A stretch of DNA of 33,716 bases from an uncultured Alphaproteobacteria bacterium (GTDB lineage Bacteria; Pseudomonadota; Alphaproteobacteria; RF32; CAG-239): positions 1 to 33,716 of the forward strand of contig CALXTI010000016.1 in the NCBI GenBank assembly GCA_944391395.1, read 5' to 3'. Positions 1 to 6,408 of this stretch are shown piece after piece. The translations under genes and the position numbers were made by a program. A model generated the notes under the pieces. It was given only the letters and a program-made list of their open reading frames with translations, was not told the DNA's origin and did no database searches. Position 1 is the stretch's first letter, and every line of letters starts with the position of its first letter.

Positions 1-29
1 AAAAGTATCTATTTTCCCGATATTCTAAA

Positions 30-72
30 CCGTTTTTTTTTTTTGCAATTTTAAAGAGTCTTTTGGGGATAA
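30..72 (-). repeat. Dispersed promoter-bearing repeat, copy A
   Basis: Read on the minus strand, this begins TTATCCCC, runs through TTGC and ends in twelve A then CGG. The 40 bases at 33-72 match copies at 17795-17834 and 33662-33701 with no mismatch I can find. It carries a sigma70-like promoter pointing left out of the window: TTGCAA at 43-48 and TAGAAT at 22-27, 15 bases apart, so the spacer is mostly A-tract. It lies just beyond the thrS terminator, so it should start a new transcription unit off the left edge. By analogy with copy B that unit would be a pilin-like gene, which cannot be seen here. Confidence 0.85.
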
Positions 73-81
73 GTCGCATAT

Positions 82-114
82 AAAAAAACCGCCGACCTTT
101 GAGGACAGCGGTTT
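82..114 (-). terminator. Intrinsic terminator of the thrS unit
   Basis: On the minus strand an AAACCGC/GCGGTTT stem (86-92 with 108-114) has an inner CCT/AGG pairing and runs into seven T (complement of 82-88). It sits 21 bases after the thrS stop codon. Confidence 0.85.
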
Positions 115-134
115 GAATTTTGTTTTGAGCCGGA

Positions 135-2066
135 CTATTCGCCCAGGTGAGGCATTTTTGCTTCCGCGGTCAGAGCCTTGACAAAGTCATCAAGCTTGAT
201 GATTTCCTGTTTTTCCGAACCCAGACGCCGTACTGTTACCGTGCGGTTTTCTTGCTCTTTGGCACCGACCACGGCAATCAACGGAATCTTGGCCACGGAA
301 TGTTCGCGAATCTTGTAGTTGATTTTTTCATTACGCAAATCCGTTTTGGCACTTATTCCCGCTTTACGCAAAGTTTTCGCCACTTCTTCCGCATAGGCGT
401 CAAATTCGCTGACAATCGGGGCAACCACCACTTGTTCGGGCGACAACCACAGCGGCAATTTACCGGCGTGATTTTCAATCAAAATCCCCAAGAAACGCTC
501 AATGGAACCAAACAAAGCGCGGTGCAGCATTACCGGGCGATGTTTTTCGCCGTCCTCGCCGATATAAGAAATATCAAAGCGTTCCGGCAAATTCATATCC
601 ACTTGAATGGTGCCGCATTGCCATTCGCGTCCGATGGCGTCTTTCAGGATAAATTCCAATTTCGGGCCGTAAAAAGCGCCTTCGCCCGGATTTATCTCAT
701 ACTTATAACCATGCGAGGTCAGGGCGTTGGCTAAAGCGTTTTCGCACAAATCCCAAATCTCGTCGGAGCCGATGCGGTAAATGCTGTCCGGACGGGTGGA
801 AAGATAAATCTTAACATCTTCAAAGCCAAAATCTTTATATATATCCAAAATCAGCTTTAACGTGTTGATACATTCTTCTTCCATCTGTTCGGGCGTACAG
901 AAAATGTGCGCATCGTCTTGGGTAAACTCGCGTACCCGCATCAACCCCATCAAAGCCCCCGAGGCCTCATAACGGTTGACCTTGCCGAACTCGGCAATTC
1001 TCAACGGCAAATCGCGGTACGATTTGATGCCTTGTTTATAAACCAACAATCCGCCCGGGCAATTCATCGGCTTAATGCAAAACCATTTTTTGTCTTCGGT
1101 TTGCCCGGAATAGTTGTGCGCGCCGTATTTGTCCCAATGGCCGGAAGTCTCCCACAGGCAGCGATCCATCACCCGCGGGGTGGAAATCTCAATATAGCCG
1201 TTGTTTTCCTGCCGATTACGCATATATTCAATCAATTTGCGGTAAATTTTATATCCTTTGTCATGCCAAAACACGGCGCCGGGTGCGTATTCCGGCTCAA
1301 AATGGAACAAATCCATCTCACGGCCGAGTTTGCGGTGGTCGCGTTTGGCGGCTTCTTCCAACATTTCAAGATATGCTTTCAGCTCTTTTTTATCCGCCCA
1401 GGCGGTGGCATAAATCCGTTGCAGCATTTCGTTGTTTGAATCGCCGCGCCAATAGGCACCGGCAACTTTCATCAGCTTGAAAGCGTCGCCGACTTTGCCG
1501 GTTGAAGGCACGTGCGGCCCGCGGCACAAATCGGTAAAACTTCCCTGTTTATAAAGCGATATAACTTCATCTTCAGGTAAATCGTTAACAATTTCAGCCT
1601 TATAATGTTCTCCCAAATCCGTGAAAAATTTGACCGCTTCGGCACGTGGCAGCACAAAACGCTCAATCTTTTCGTCACGTTTGACAATCTCATGCATTTT
1701 GGCTTCGATTTTTGCAAAATCTTCGGTCGTGAACGGTTCTTTGCGGGCAAAATCATAATAAAACCCGTTTTCAATCGCCGGACCGATGGTTACCTGCACG
1801 TCCGGCCACAGTTCTTTGACCGCTTCGGCCATGATGTGTGAAGCCGAGTGGCGCAAAATGTGCAAGCCGTCTTTGTCTTTGGCGGTAATAACGGTTACGG
1901 TCGCGTCGGTGGTGATTGGGGTTGTCAAATCCTGTAATTTGTCGTTGACTTTGACCGCCAGAGCCGCTTTCGCCAGCCCGGAACTTATTTTGGCGGCAAC
2001 ATCGTATCCGTTGACGCCGTCTTCCATTTTCATCACACTGCCGTCCGGCAACTTGATATTAACCAT
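135..2066 (-). CDS. thrS: Threonyl-tRNA synthetase
   Basis: Charges tRNA-Thr with threonine in the cytoplasm and edits mischarged Ser-tRNA. The 643 residues have the full family layout: TGS domain at about 1-62; SAD editing domain with HSASH at 73-77 and CRGPH at 181-185; class II catalytic core at about 250-530; C-terminal anticodon-binding domain. The zinc ligands are present: C336 in NCPGG, H387 in DDAHIF and H515 in LHRALFG. The ATG is preceded by AGAGGG at good spacing. The glycosyltransferase gene upstream ends 34 bases before this start on the same strand, so the two are probably co-transcribed. I see no T-box or other leader in that short gap. Length and motifs are ordinary, and identification is secure. 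Confidence 0.98.
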   Translation of the reverse strand: MVNIKLPDGSVMKMEDGVNGYDVAAKISSGLAKAALAVKVNDKLQDLTTPITTDATVTVITAKDKDGLHILRHSASHIMAEAVKELWPDVQVTIGPAIENGFYYDFARKEPFTTEDFAKIEAKMHEIVKRDEKIERFVLPRAEAVKFFTDLGEHYKAEIVNDLPEDEVISLYKQGSFTDLCRGPHVPSTGKVGDAFKLMKVAGAYWRGDSNNEMLQRIYATAWADKKELKAYLEMLEEAAKRDHRKLGREMDLFHFEPEYAPGAVFWHDKGYKIYRKLIEYMRNRQENNGYIEISTPRVMDRCLWETSGHWDKYGAHNYSGQTEDKKWFCIKPMNCPGGLLVYKQGIKSYRDLPLRIAEFGKVNRYEASGALMGLMRVREFTQDDAHIFCTPEQMEEECINTLKLILDIYKDFGFEDVKIYLSTRPDSIYRIGSDEIWDLCENALANALTSHGYKYEINPGEGAFYGPKLEFILKDAIGREWQCGTIQVDMNLPERFDISYIGEDGEKHRPVMLHRALFGSIERFLGILIENHAGKLPLWLSPEQVVVAPIVSEFDAYAEEVAKTLRKAGISAKTDLRNEKINYKIREHSVAKIPLIAVVGAKEQENRTVTVRRLGSEKQEIIKLDDFVKALTAEAKMPHLGE

Positions 2067-2100
2067 TATTTCCCTCTTTTCTGTTTGTTAAAAAACGTAA

Positions 2101-3255
2101 CTAATCCATATTAATCAATTCTTCATAAACTGCAACAGTTTTGTCGCACATAATTTGTTTGGTAAAATTATGTTTGACAAATTCAATCGCTGCCGCACCG
2201 ATTTTATCGCGTTCATTGCCCGGAAGATTGAGAGCCCATTTTAAAGCATCCGCCAAAGCTTGCGAATCACCGCTTGCAAAAAGTTTGCCGGTTATACCGT
2301 CTTTAACGGTTTCCAGCGAGCCGCCGATGTTTGAAGCCACGACAATGCGTCCCATTGCCTCACCTTCGGCAGCAATGCGTCCGAACGCTTCCGGTTCGGT
2401 TGAAGCCGACACGATTACGTCCGAAACCGCCATCATCGCCGGCACGTCCGTTACGTTGCGAATAAAAGCAAAGCGACCTTCCAGACCTTTGGCAGCAATG
2501 GCTTCTTTGAGTTCTTTGGTGTAATAATCGCGCCCTTGGTCATCGCCGACAAAAATGCAAAAACAATCAATGTCTTTGATTTTTTCCATCGCGTCAATCA
2601 TCAGGCGTTGGCCTTTCCATCGTGTCAGACGCCCGATAAGCAGAATAATCGGCTTGGCTTCGGGCAGGTGATATTCGTCCATCAGTTTAATCATGCGTTC
2701 GGCCGTCATGGCATTGACGTCGAATCTTTCCATGTTGACGCAGCGATGAATAAGTCTGATTTTCTTTTCATCACATGCGTAGTTTTGTAAAATGTGCTGC
2801 TTGATGTGGTTGGACACGGCAATCACCAAATCGCCGTAAGTCATCACCCGGTTGTAAAACTTTTTGATGCCGCGCGGACCCAAGCCGTATGTGCCGTGAA
2901 AAGTTGTTACAAACTTTACCCCGGCTTTTTTGGCCGCCCAATAAGCGCTCCACGCCGGTGCGCGTGAGCGGGCATGAACTATGTTGACGCCGTTTTCTTT
3001 GATGATTTTGAGCAAACGGCGGTAGTTAAGCCACAGCTTAAACGGATTTTTGGTTTTAAGCGGCAAAGTAAAATGCGGTACTTTCAGGCGTTCCAGATTA
3101 TATTCCAATCTGCCGCCGGCGGAAGCAACAAAATTTTTGATGCCTTTGGCCTGCAAATCGGAAGCGATTTCAATCGTGCCGATTTCCACACCGCCTTGAT
3201 TCAATTCCGGTAAAACTTGTAGAACAACCGGCTTTTTATCTTTATTTTTTTCCAT
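2101..3255 (-). CDS. Family GT4 glycosyltransferase
   Basis: Predicted cytoplasmic or membrane-peripheral GT-B fold glycosyltransferase that uses a nucleotide-sugar donor, probably in LPS or other surface glycan assembly; the acceptor is unknown. The N-terminal Rossmann half opens with LPELNQGGVE, the glycine-rich acceptor-side loop typical of GT4. The C-terminal half has GRLTRWKGQ and the EAFGRIAAEGEAMG region with the paired-glutamate donor-binding motif. About 384 residues is normal. I chose the ATG at 3253-3255. A TTG twelve bases further upstream (start 3267) is in frame, but its AGGA directly abuts that codon, whereas AGGA lies 12 bases before the ATG. It precedes thrS on the same strand. 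The gap to the divergent hydrolase is only 50 bases. Confidence 0.9.
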   Translation of the reverse strand: MEKNKDKKPVVLQVLPELNQGGVEIGTIEIASDLQAKGIKNFVASAGGRLEYNLERLKVPHFTLPLKTKNPFKLWLNYRRLLKIIKENGVNIVHARSRAPAWSAYWAAKKAGVKFVTTFHGTYGLGPRGIKKFYNRVMTYGDLVIAVSNHIKQHILQNYACDEKKIRLIHRCVNMERFDVNAMTAERMIKLMDEYHLPEAKPIILLIGRLTRWKGQRLMIDAMEKIKDIDCFCIFVGDDQGRDYYTKELKEAIAAKGLEGRFAFIRNVTDVPAMMAVSDVIVSASTEPEAFGRIAAEGEAMGRIVVASNIGGSLETVKDGITGKLFASGDSQALADALKWALNLPGNERDKIGAAAIEFVKHNFTKQIMCDKTVAVYEELINMD

Positions 3256-3305
3256 TTTACTATACAATCCTATCCAATATATCGTTTTTTACGGAGTTTT
3301 CACAC

Positions 3306-4049
3306 ATGCAAAAACACACTTTTTCATCGGGTTTTACTACAAACTTTGAATATTTTAAAGCAGAATCTTCCGAAACACAAAAATTTACGCTGATTTATAC
3401 ACACGGTTTTGCTGCCGACCCGTGGGGACGCAAGCCTGACGAAATAAAAAAATGGTGTCAAAAGAACGGTATCGGCTTTTTTCGTTATGAGTTGGCCGGA
3501 CACGGTTCCGATGCCGAAAATTTTGAAAAAACCGATATAAACATATGGAAAGAACAAATTTTAGAAATTATTGATGATGTGGTCGAGGGGCCGGTTTTGG
3601 TCGCCGGCGCATCGTTGGGCGGTTGGATAAGCCTATTGGCGGCTATCAAACGTCCGGAACGTGTCGTCGGTTTGCTCGGCCTTGCCGCAGCACCGGATTT
3701 TACCAAGGATTATGAAGACTTCGCCACCAACGAGCAAAAAGAAATATTGAAACGCGACGGAAAACTTGTTTTTGAAAAAGAAGATTTTTCTTACACGGTT
3801 ACCGAAAAATTGCTGGAAAGCGGCCGACAGAATCTGCTGCTTGACAAGACGATTATTCCGATAGATTGTCCGGCGGTGCTTATCCAAGGTATGGAAGACA
3901 ATTCGGTTTATTGGCCGAAAGCCCTGAAAATCGCTGAAAAAATCCGCAGTCGGCACGTGATGGTCAAACTCTTAAAAAACAGTAATCACCGATTGAATGA
4001 GGATGCGGACATCCGAGAGATTTTAACCGCACTTGACACTTTTTTATAA
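3306..4049 (+). CDS. Alpha/beta-hydrolase, ABHD10/serine-esterase type
   Basis: Small cytosolic serine hydrolase of 247 residues; no signal peptide. The nucleophile elbow GASLGG gives Ser103. An HG motif in YTHGFAADPWG at about 32-42 can form the oxyanion hole. Asp198 in IQGMEDNSV and His228 in SNHRL complete a plausible triad. The overall layout resembles the ABHD10-like thioesterases/esterases common in alphaproteobacteria; the true substrate is unknown. ACGGAG lies about nine bases before the ATG. The next gene starts 29 bases after the stop, so the two are likely an operon. It is divergent from the glycosyltransferase. Confidence 0.85.
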   Translation: MQKHTFSSGFTTNFEYFKAESSETQKFTLIYTHGFAADPWGRKPDEIKKWCQKNGIGFFRYELAGHGSDAENFEKTDINIWKEQILEIIDDVVEGPVLVAGASLGGWISLLAAIKRPERVVGLLGLAAAPDFTKDYEDFATNEQKEILKRDGKLVFEKEDFSYTVTEKLLESGRQNLLLDKTIIPIDCPAVLIQGMEDNSVYWPKALKIAEKIRSRHVMVKLLKNSNHRLNEDADIREILTALDTFL

Positions 4050-4078
4050 CAGGCAATTCAAGTCGTAAAAGGAAAAAA

Positions 4079-4573
4079 ATGACGCATGAATATATTGTCA
4101 AGGTTGATGTGAGCCGGTTGGTCGAGCAGGTGCAAAGTCAAAAACTCTTGTTTTATCCGGTTATGATTCACATGTTGGGTAAAATTATGTCGACATGTCC
4201 GGAGTTTGGGCGGAACAAGCTTTGGCCGGTGTATCAGCTGCGGCGGGAAAATGGCGCGTTGGAGCTTGTTTGGCAGGAAATGAAAGATGACGCGGAAGCT
4301 TTTTTTGCCGATTATGCCGCCGCTTGTTATGAGAGTTTGGTTGAAAACGGAGCAAAAACACCGCCCCGGCCGCCGGCGGAAAGTTTCGGCGTTTTTTATG
4401 CCGATGACGCGCAAACAGATGTTTTTGCATCGCAAGCGCCGACGTTTTTCTTATATCCGTTTGTGTATGAAAACGGAAAAATTATTTTGCCGCTGGCGGC
4501 GCGGGGAAATTTTAAGACCGATTTTTTGACCGCTTTGGCATCGCGGCTGGCAGAACAAATCCGTCTGTTGTGA
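4079..4573 (+). CDS. Chloramphenicol-acetyltransferase-like protein lacking the catalytic histidine
   Basis: The 164-residue sequence follows the CAT trimer fold along most of its length. The stretch at about 7-42, with KVDVSRLVE, FYPVMIHML and CPEF, matches the early CAT strand-helix region. PVYQL followed by LVWQEMKDDAEAFFADY matches the substrate-side segment. Near the C-terminus, NGKIILPLA matches the strand that in real CATs leads directly into HHxxxDG. Here the following residues are RGNFKTDF, so the catalytic histidine and the structural aspartate are absent. The first 30 or so residues of CAT are also missing. No base change in the local frame restores the motif. It has a good ribosome site (AAAGGA) and its codons look intact, so it is probably a repurposed non-catalytic protein rather than debris. 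It should not be read as a resistance gene. Confidence 0.7.
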   Translation: MTHEYIVKVDVSRLVEQVQSQKLLFYPVMIHMLGKIMSTCPEFGRNKLWPVYQLRRENGALELVWQEMKDDAEAFFADYAAACYESLVENGAKTPPRPPAESFGVFYADDAQTDVFASQAPTFFLYPFVYENGKIILPLAARGNFKTDFLTALASRLAEQIRLL

Positions 4574-4602
4574 GAAAGTGTTTTTATCAAGCGTTGGCGC
4601 AT

Positions 4603-4626
4603 AAAAAAGCCGGAATTTTCCGGCTT
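4603..4626 (-). terminator. Terminator of greA
   Basis: A perfect AAGCCGGAA/TTCCGGCTT inverted repeat (4607-4615 with 4618-4626). On the minus strand it ends in six T, 15 bases after the greA stop. On the plus strand the tail is weaker (ATTT), but it may also stop transcripts from the CAT-like gene. Confidence 0.85.
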
Positions 4627-4640
4627 ATTTGTGAGAACAA

Positions 4641-5114
4641 TTAAATATATTTGATTTCCAGAATTTCGAAAGATTTTTTGCCGCCGGGAGCCATATATTC
4701 GGCAACATCGCCGACTTCTTTGCCGATTAAGGCTCTGGCCAAGGGTGAGGAAACGGAAATCAGGTTCTTTTCAATATCGGCTTCATAATCGCCGACAATC
4801 TGATATTCGGTTTCTTTGTCGCTGTCTTCGTCTACCACCAAAACCGTGGCGCCGAAACGGATGACATCGCCTTTGACCGATTGCGGGTCAATCACTTGGG
4901 CGCGGCTGACGACGGCCTCAAGTTCCTGAATGCGGCCTTCGATAAAGCTTTGTTTTTCTTTGGCGGCCGAATATTCGGCATTTTCGGACAAATCACCGTG
5001 CGAGCGGGCTTCGGCAATGGCGGCGATAATGTTGGGCCGGTCAATGCCTTTTAAATTTTTCAATTCCTGCTCAAGTTGCAGATAACCTTTTTTAGTTAAA
5101 GGAAATTTATCCAT
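4641..5114 (-). CDS. greA: Transcription elongation factor GreA
   Basis: Rescues backtracked RNA polymerase by stimulating transcript cleavage through the secondary channel. The 157 residues match the usual length (about 158). The N-terminal coiled coil carries the signature GDLSENAEYSAAKE, which includes the acidic tip residues (the Asp and Glu of DLSEN). The C-terminal FKBP-like domain ends with GKEVGDVAEYMAPGG. I start at the ATG at 5112-5114 (MDKFPLTKKG) because GGAGG lies nine bases upstream and this is the family's normal N-terminus; a longer in-frame extension to 5156 has no support. It is followed by its own terminator. Confidence 0.96.
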   Translation of the reverse strand: MDKFPLTKKGYLQLEQELKNLKGIDRPNIIAAIAEARSHGDLSENAEYSAAKEKQSFIEGRIQELEAVVSRAQVIDPQSVKGDVIRFGATVLVVDEDSDKETEYQIVGDYEADIEKNLISVSSPLARALIGKEVGDVAEYMAPGGKKSFEILEIKYI

Positions 5115-5192
5115 TTCTAAAATCCTCCAAAAAAAACTCTTCTTTCTTTTTATCAAGAAAGGCAGATACGTTTAAAAAAGTTTGAAAAATTT

Positions 5193-5220
5193 GACTGCGA
5201 CGGGGCTACCCGTCACAGCC
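5193..5220. promoter_or_regulatory. Imperfect 12-bp inverted repeat in the greA upstream region
   Basis: GACGGG at 5199-5204 pairs with CCCGTC at 5209-5214 over a GCTA loop; outer bases extend the stem to 12 pairs with two mismatches. On the plus strand it is followed by GGTTTTT. It lies about 80 bases upstream of the greA start, so it could be a leader hairpin of greA or a terminator for plus-strand read-through. The role is uncertain. Confidence 0.4.
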
Positions 5221-5274
5221 GGTTTTTATGTTTATGTGAATATATATAGTACGAATAAAAAATAAATCAAGCTT

Positions 5275-5311
5275 TTTCTTTTTTGTGTAAAACTTTTAAT
5301 TTATATATACA
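5275..5311 (+). promoter_or_regulatory. 37-bp promoter-like repeat, copy 1
   Basis: Identical over 37 bases to 5786-5822. It contains TTGTGT at 5283-5288 and TATACA at 5306-5311 with a 17-base AT-rich spacer, a plausible sigma70 promoter. It ends 57 bases before the ATG of the lipoprotein gene at 5369. Confidence 0.7.
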
Positions 5312-5368
5312 TTAGTTTAGGCTCTGATAATCTTCCCATATTACATTTTATGTATTTTGGAGGAGTAA

Positions 5369-5776
5369 ATGAAAAAAATTGTCTTAATATTGATGGTTTG
5401 TCTGGTTTGTGCTTGTACTCATTTAACAAGACAAGAGGAAATGCAATTAAGAGCACTTAAAGGACAAGGTGTTAGTGTTGATAAACCGGTTGGAAGTTGG
5501 GAAAAACCAGCCAGTCCAGTAGCAGCTGCGGCGTTGAATATATTACCCGGCTTTGGTAATTTTTATTTGGCTGCAGGTAATGGCGGAGATAGTTCACATT
5601 ATTTGTATGGTACTTTAAACCTTTTGACATGGCCTATATCAATTTTATGGGGAATTCCTGAAGCTGCTTTGGATGCAAACAGAATTAACGAGCGGGAGTT
5701 GATATACTATTATCAATTTGACCCGTTTGGTAAAAATGAAGCGGCCAAAGCCGGCATAAGCATGGATATTGAGTAA
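5369..5776 (+). CDS. Small putative lipoprotein, family not recognised
   Basis: The 135-residue protein has an N-terminal MKKIVLILMVCLVCAC that looks like a lipoprotein signal, with Cys16 as the probable lipidated residue after LVCA. The Cys at -2 makes the lipobox slightly unusual. After a polar stretch there are two hydrophobic glycine/proline-rich segments, about 54-70 (AALNILPGFGNFYLAAG) and about 80-97 (LYGTLNLLTWPISILWG), so it may be embedded in or lie close to a membrane. I do not recognise the family. GGAGGAG gives a strong ribosome site. It shares an exact 37-bp upstream element with the following DUF3015 gene, which suggests joint control with the DUF3015/DUF4105 pair. Confidence 0.75.
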   Translation: MKKIVLILMVCLVCACTHLTRQEEMQLRALKGQGVSVDKPVGSWEKPASPVAAAALNILPGFGNFYLAAGNGGDSSHYLYGTLNLLTWPISILWGIPEAALDANRINERELIYYYQFDPFGKNEAAKAGISMDIE

Positions 5777-5785
5777 GTTTATAAA

Positions 5786-5822
5786 TTTCTTTTTTGTGTA
5801 AAACTTTTAATTTATATATACA
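5786..5822 (+). promoter_or_regulatory. 37-bp promoter-like repeat, copy 2
   Basis: Exact duplicate of 5275-5311, placed 60 bases before the DUF3015 start (copy 1 is 57 bases before its gene). It has the same TTGTGT and TATACA hexamers with 17-base spacing. Sequence on either side of the two copies is not similar, so the identity is confined to the promoter region. Confidence 0.7.
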
Positions 5823-5882
5823 AATGTATGGGGTTTGGTATTTTTAAATCGTGAAATTTTTTCTATAAAACGGAGAAAACCA

Positions 5883-6341
5883 ATGAATAAAACTTTAGTT
5901 GCTTCTTTAATGCTTGGTGCTGCGGTGATGGTTTCCGCACCGGCTTACGCCATTGACAGTACCGGTTGCGGTTTGGGTTCCATGGCATGGCGCGGACAAA
6001 GCGGTATTTTGCCGCAGGTTGCCGCAGTGACCACCAACGGAACTTTCGGCACGCAGACTTTTGGTATCACTTTCGGTACTTCCGGCTGTGATCCGAATGG
6101 CCGTGTAACCGGAGGAACGCAAAAAATGGTGTTGGCGTTTTTGGAAAACAATCTGGAACAATTTGCCATGGATGCCGCCGCCGGACAGGGTGAAACCCTG
6201 ACGACGCTGGCCGGTATCATGGACATGGATGAAAAAACGGTTGCGGAAAAAACATATCAGAATTTTGCCGTGTTGTTTCCGAATGAAAACGTTGACGCTG
6301 TTGACGTTACCTTGAAATTTTATCAGATTATGAAGGCATAA
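5883..6341 (+). CDS. DUF3015 family exported protein
   Basis: The 152-residue protein has a clear Sec signal peptide of about 23 residues ending APAYA, with the mature part starting IDSTGCGLGS. The family hallmarks are visible: TGCGLGSMAWRGQ, then VAAVTTNGTFG and QTFGITFGTSGC, with two cysteines that could form a disulfide. The biochemical role of DUF3015 is unknown; it is periplasmic or outer-membrane associated. I start at the ATG at 5883 because CGGAG is eight bases upstream and it begins the signal peptide directly; the longer frame to 5835 adds an implausible charged leader. A DUF4105 gene follows, a neighbour pairing I recall from other proteobacteria. Confidence 0.85.
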   Translation: MNKTLVASLMLGAAVMVSAPAYAIDSTGCGLGSMAWRGQSGILPQVAAVTTNGTFGTQTFGITFGTSGCDPNGRVTGGTQKMVLAFLENNLEQFAMDAAAGQGETLTTLAGIMDMDEKTVAEKTYQNFAVLFPNENVDAVDVTLKFYQIMKA

Positions 6342-6364
6342 TTTTAAGGTGAAGAGGATTATCG

Positions 6365-6396
6365 GACACGGCTGAAGATTCAGCCGTGTCTGTTTT
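6365..6396 (+). terminator. Terminator or attenuator between DUF3015 and DUF4105 genes
   Basis: Perfect 10-bp stem GACACGGCTG/CAGCCGTGTC (6365-6374 with 6381-6390), six-base loop, then TGTTTT. It lies between two genes that probably work together, so it may lower rather than abolish expression of the downstream gene. Confidence 0.75.
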
Positions 6397-6408
6397 GTAC
6401 TGAGACTA

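Noticed and set aside
906..1439. Long open frames opposite thrS and other genes
   Set aside because: They lie entirely within well-identified genes on the other strand or frame and show no family features.
2067..2100. T-box or other leader riboswitch for thrS
   Set aside because: The gap is only 34 bases and holds just a ribosome site; no room for such a structure.
4079..4573. Chloramphenicol resistance gene
   Set aside because: The catalytic HHxxxDG motif and the N-terminal segment of CAT are absent, so resistance cannot be claimed.
5835..5882. N-terminal extension of the DUF3015 protein
   Set aside because: It would place a charged leader before a perfect signal peptide; CGGAG supports the ATG at 5883.
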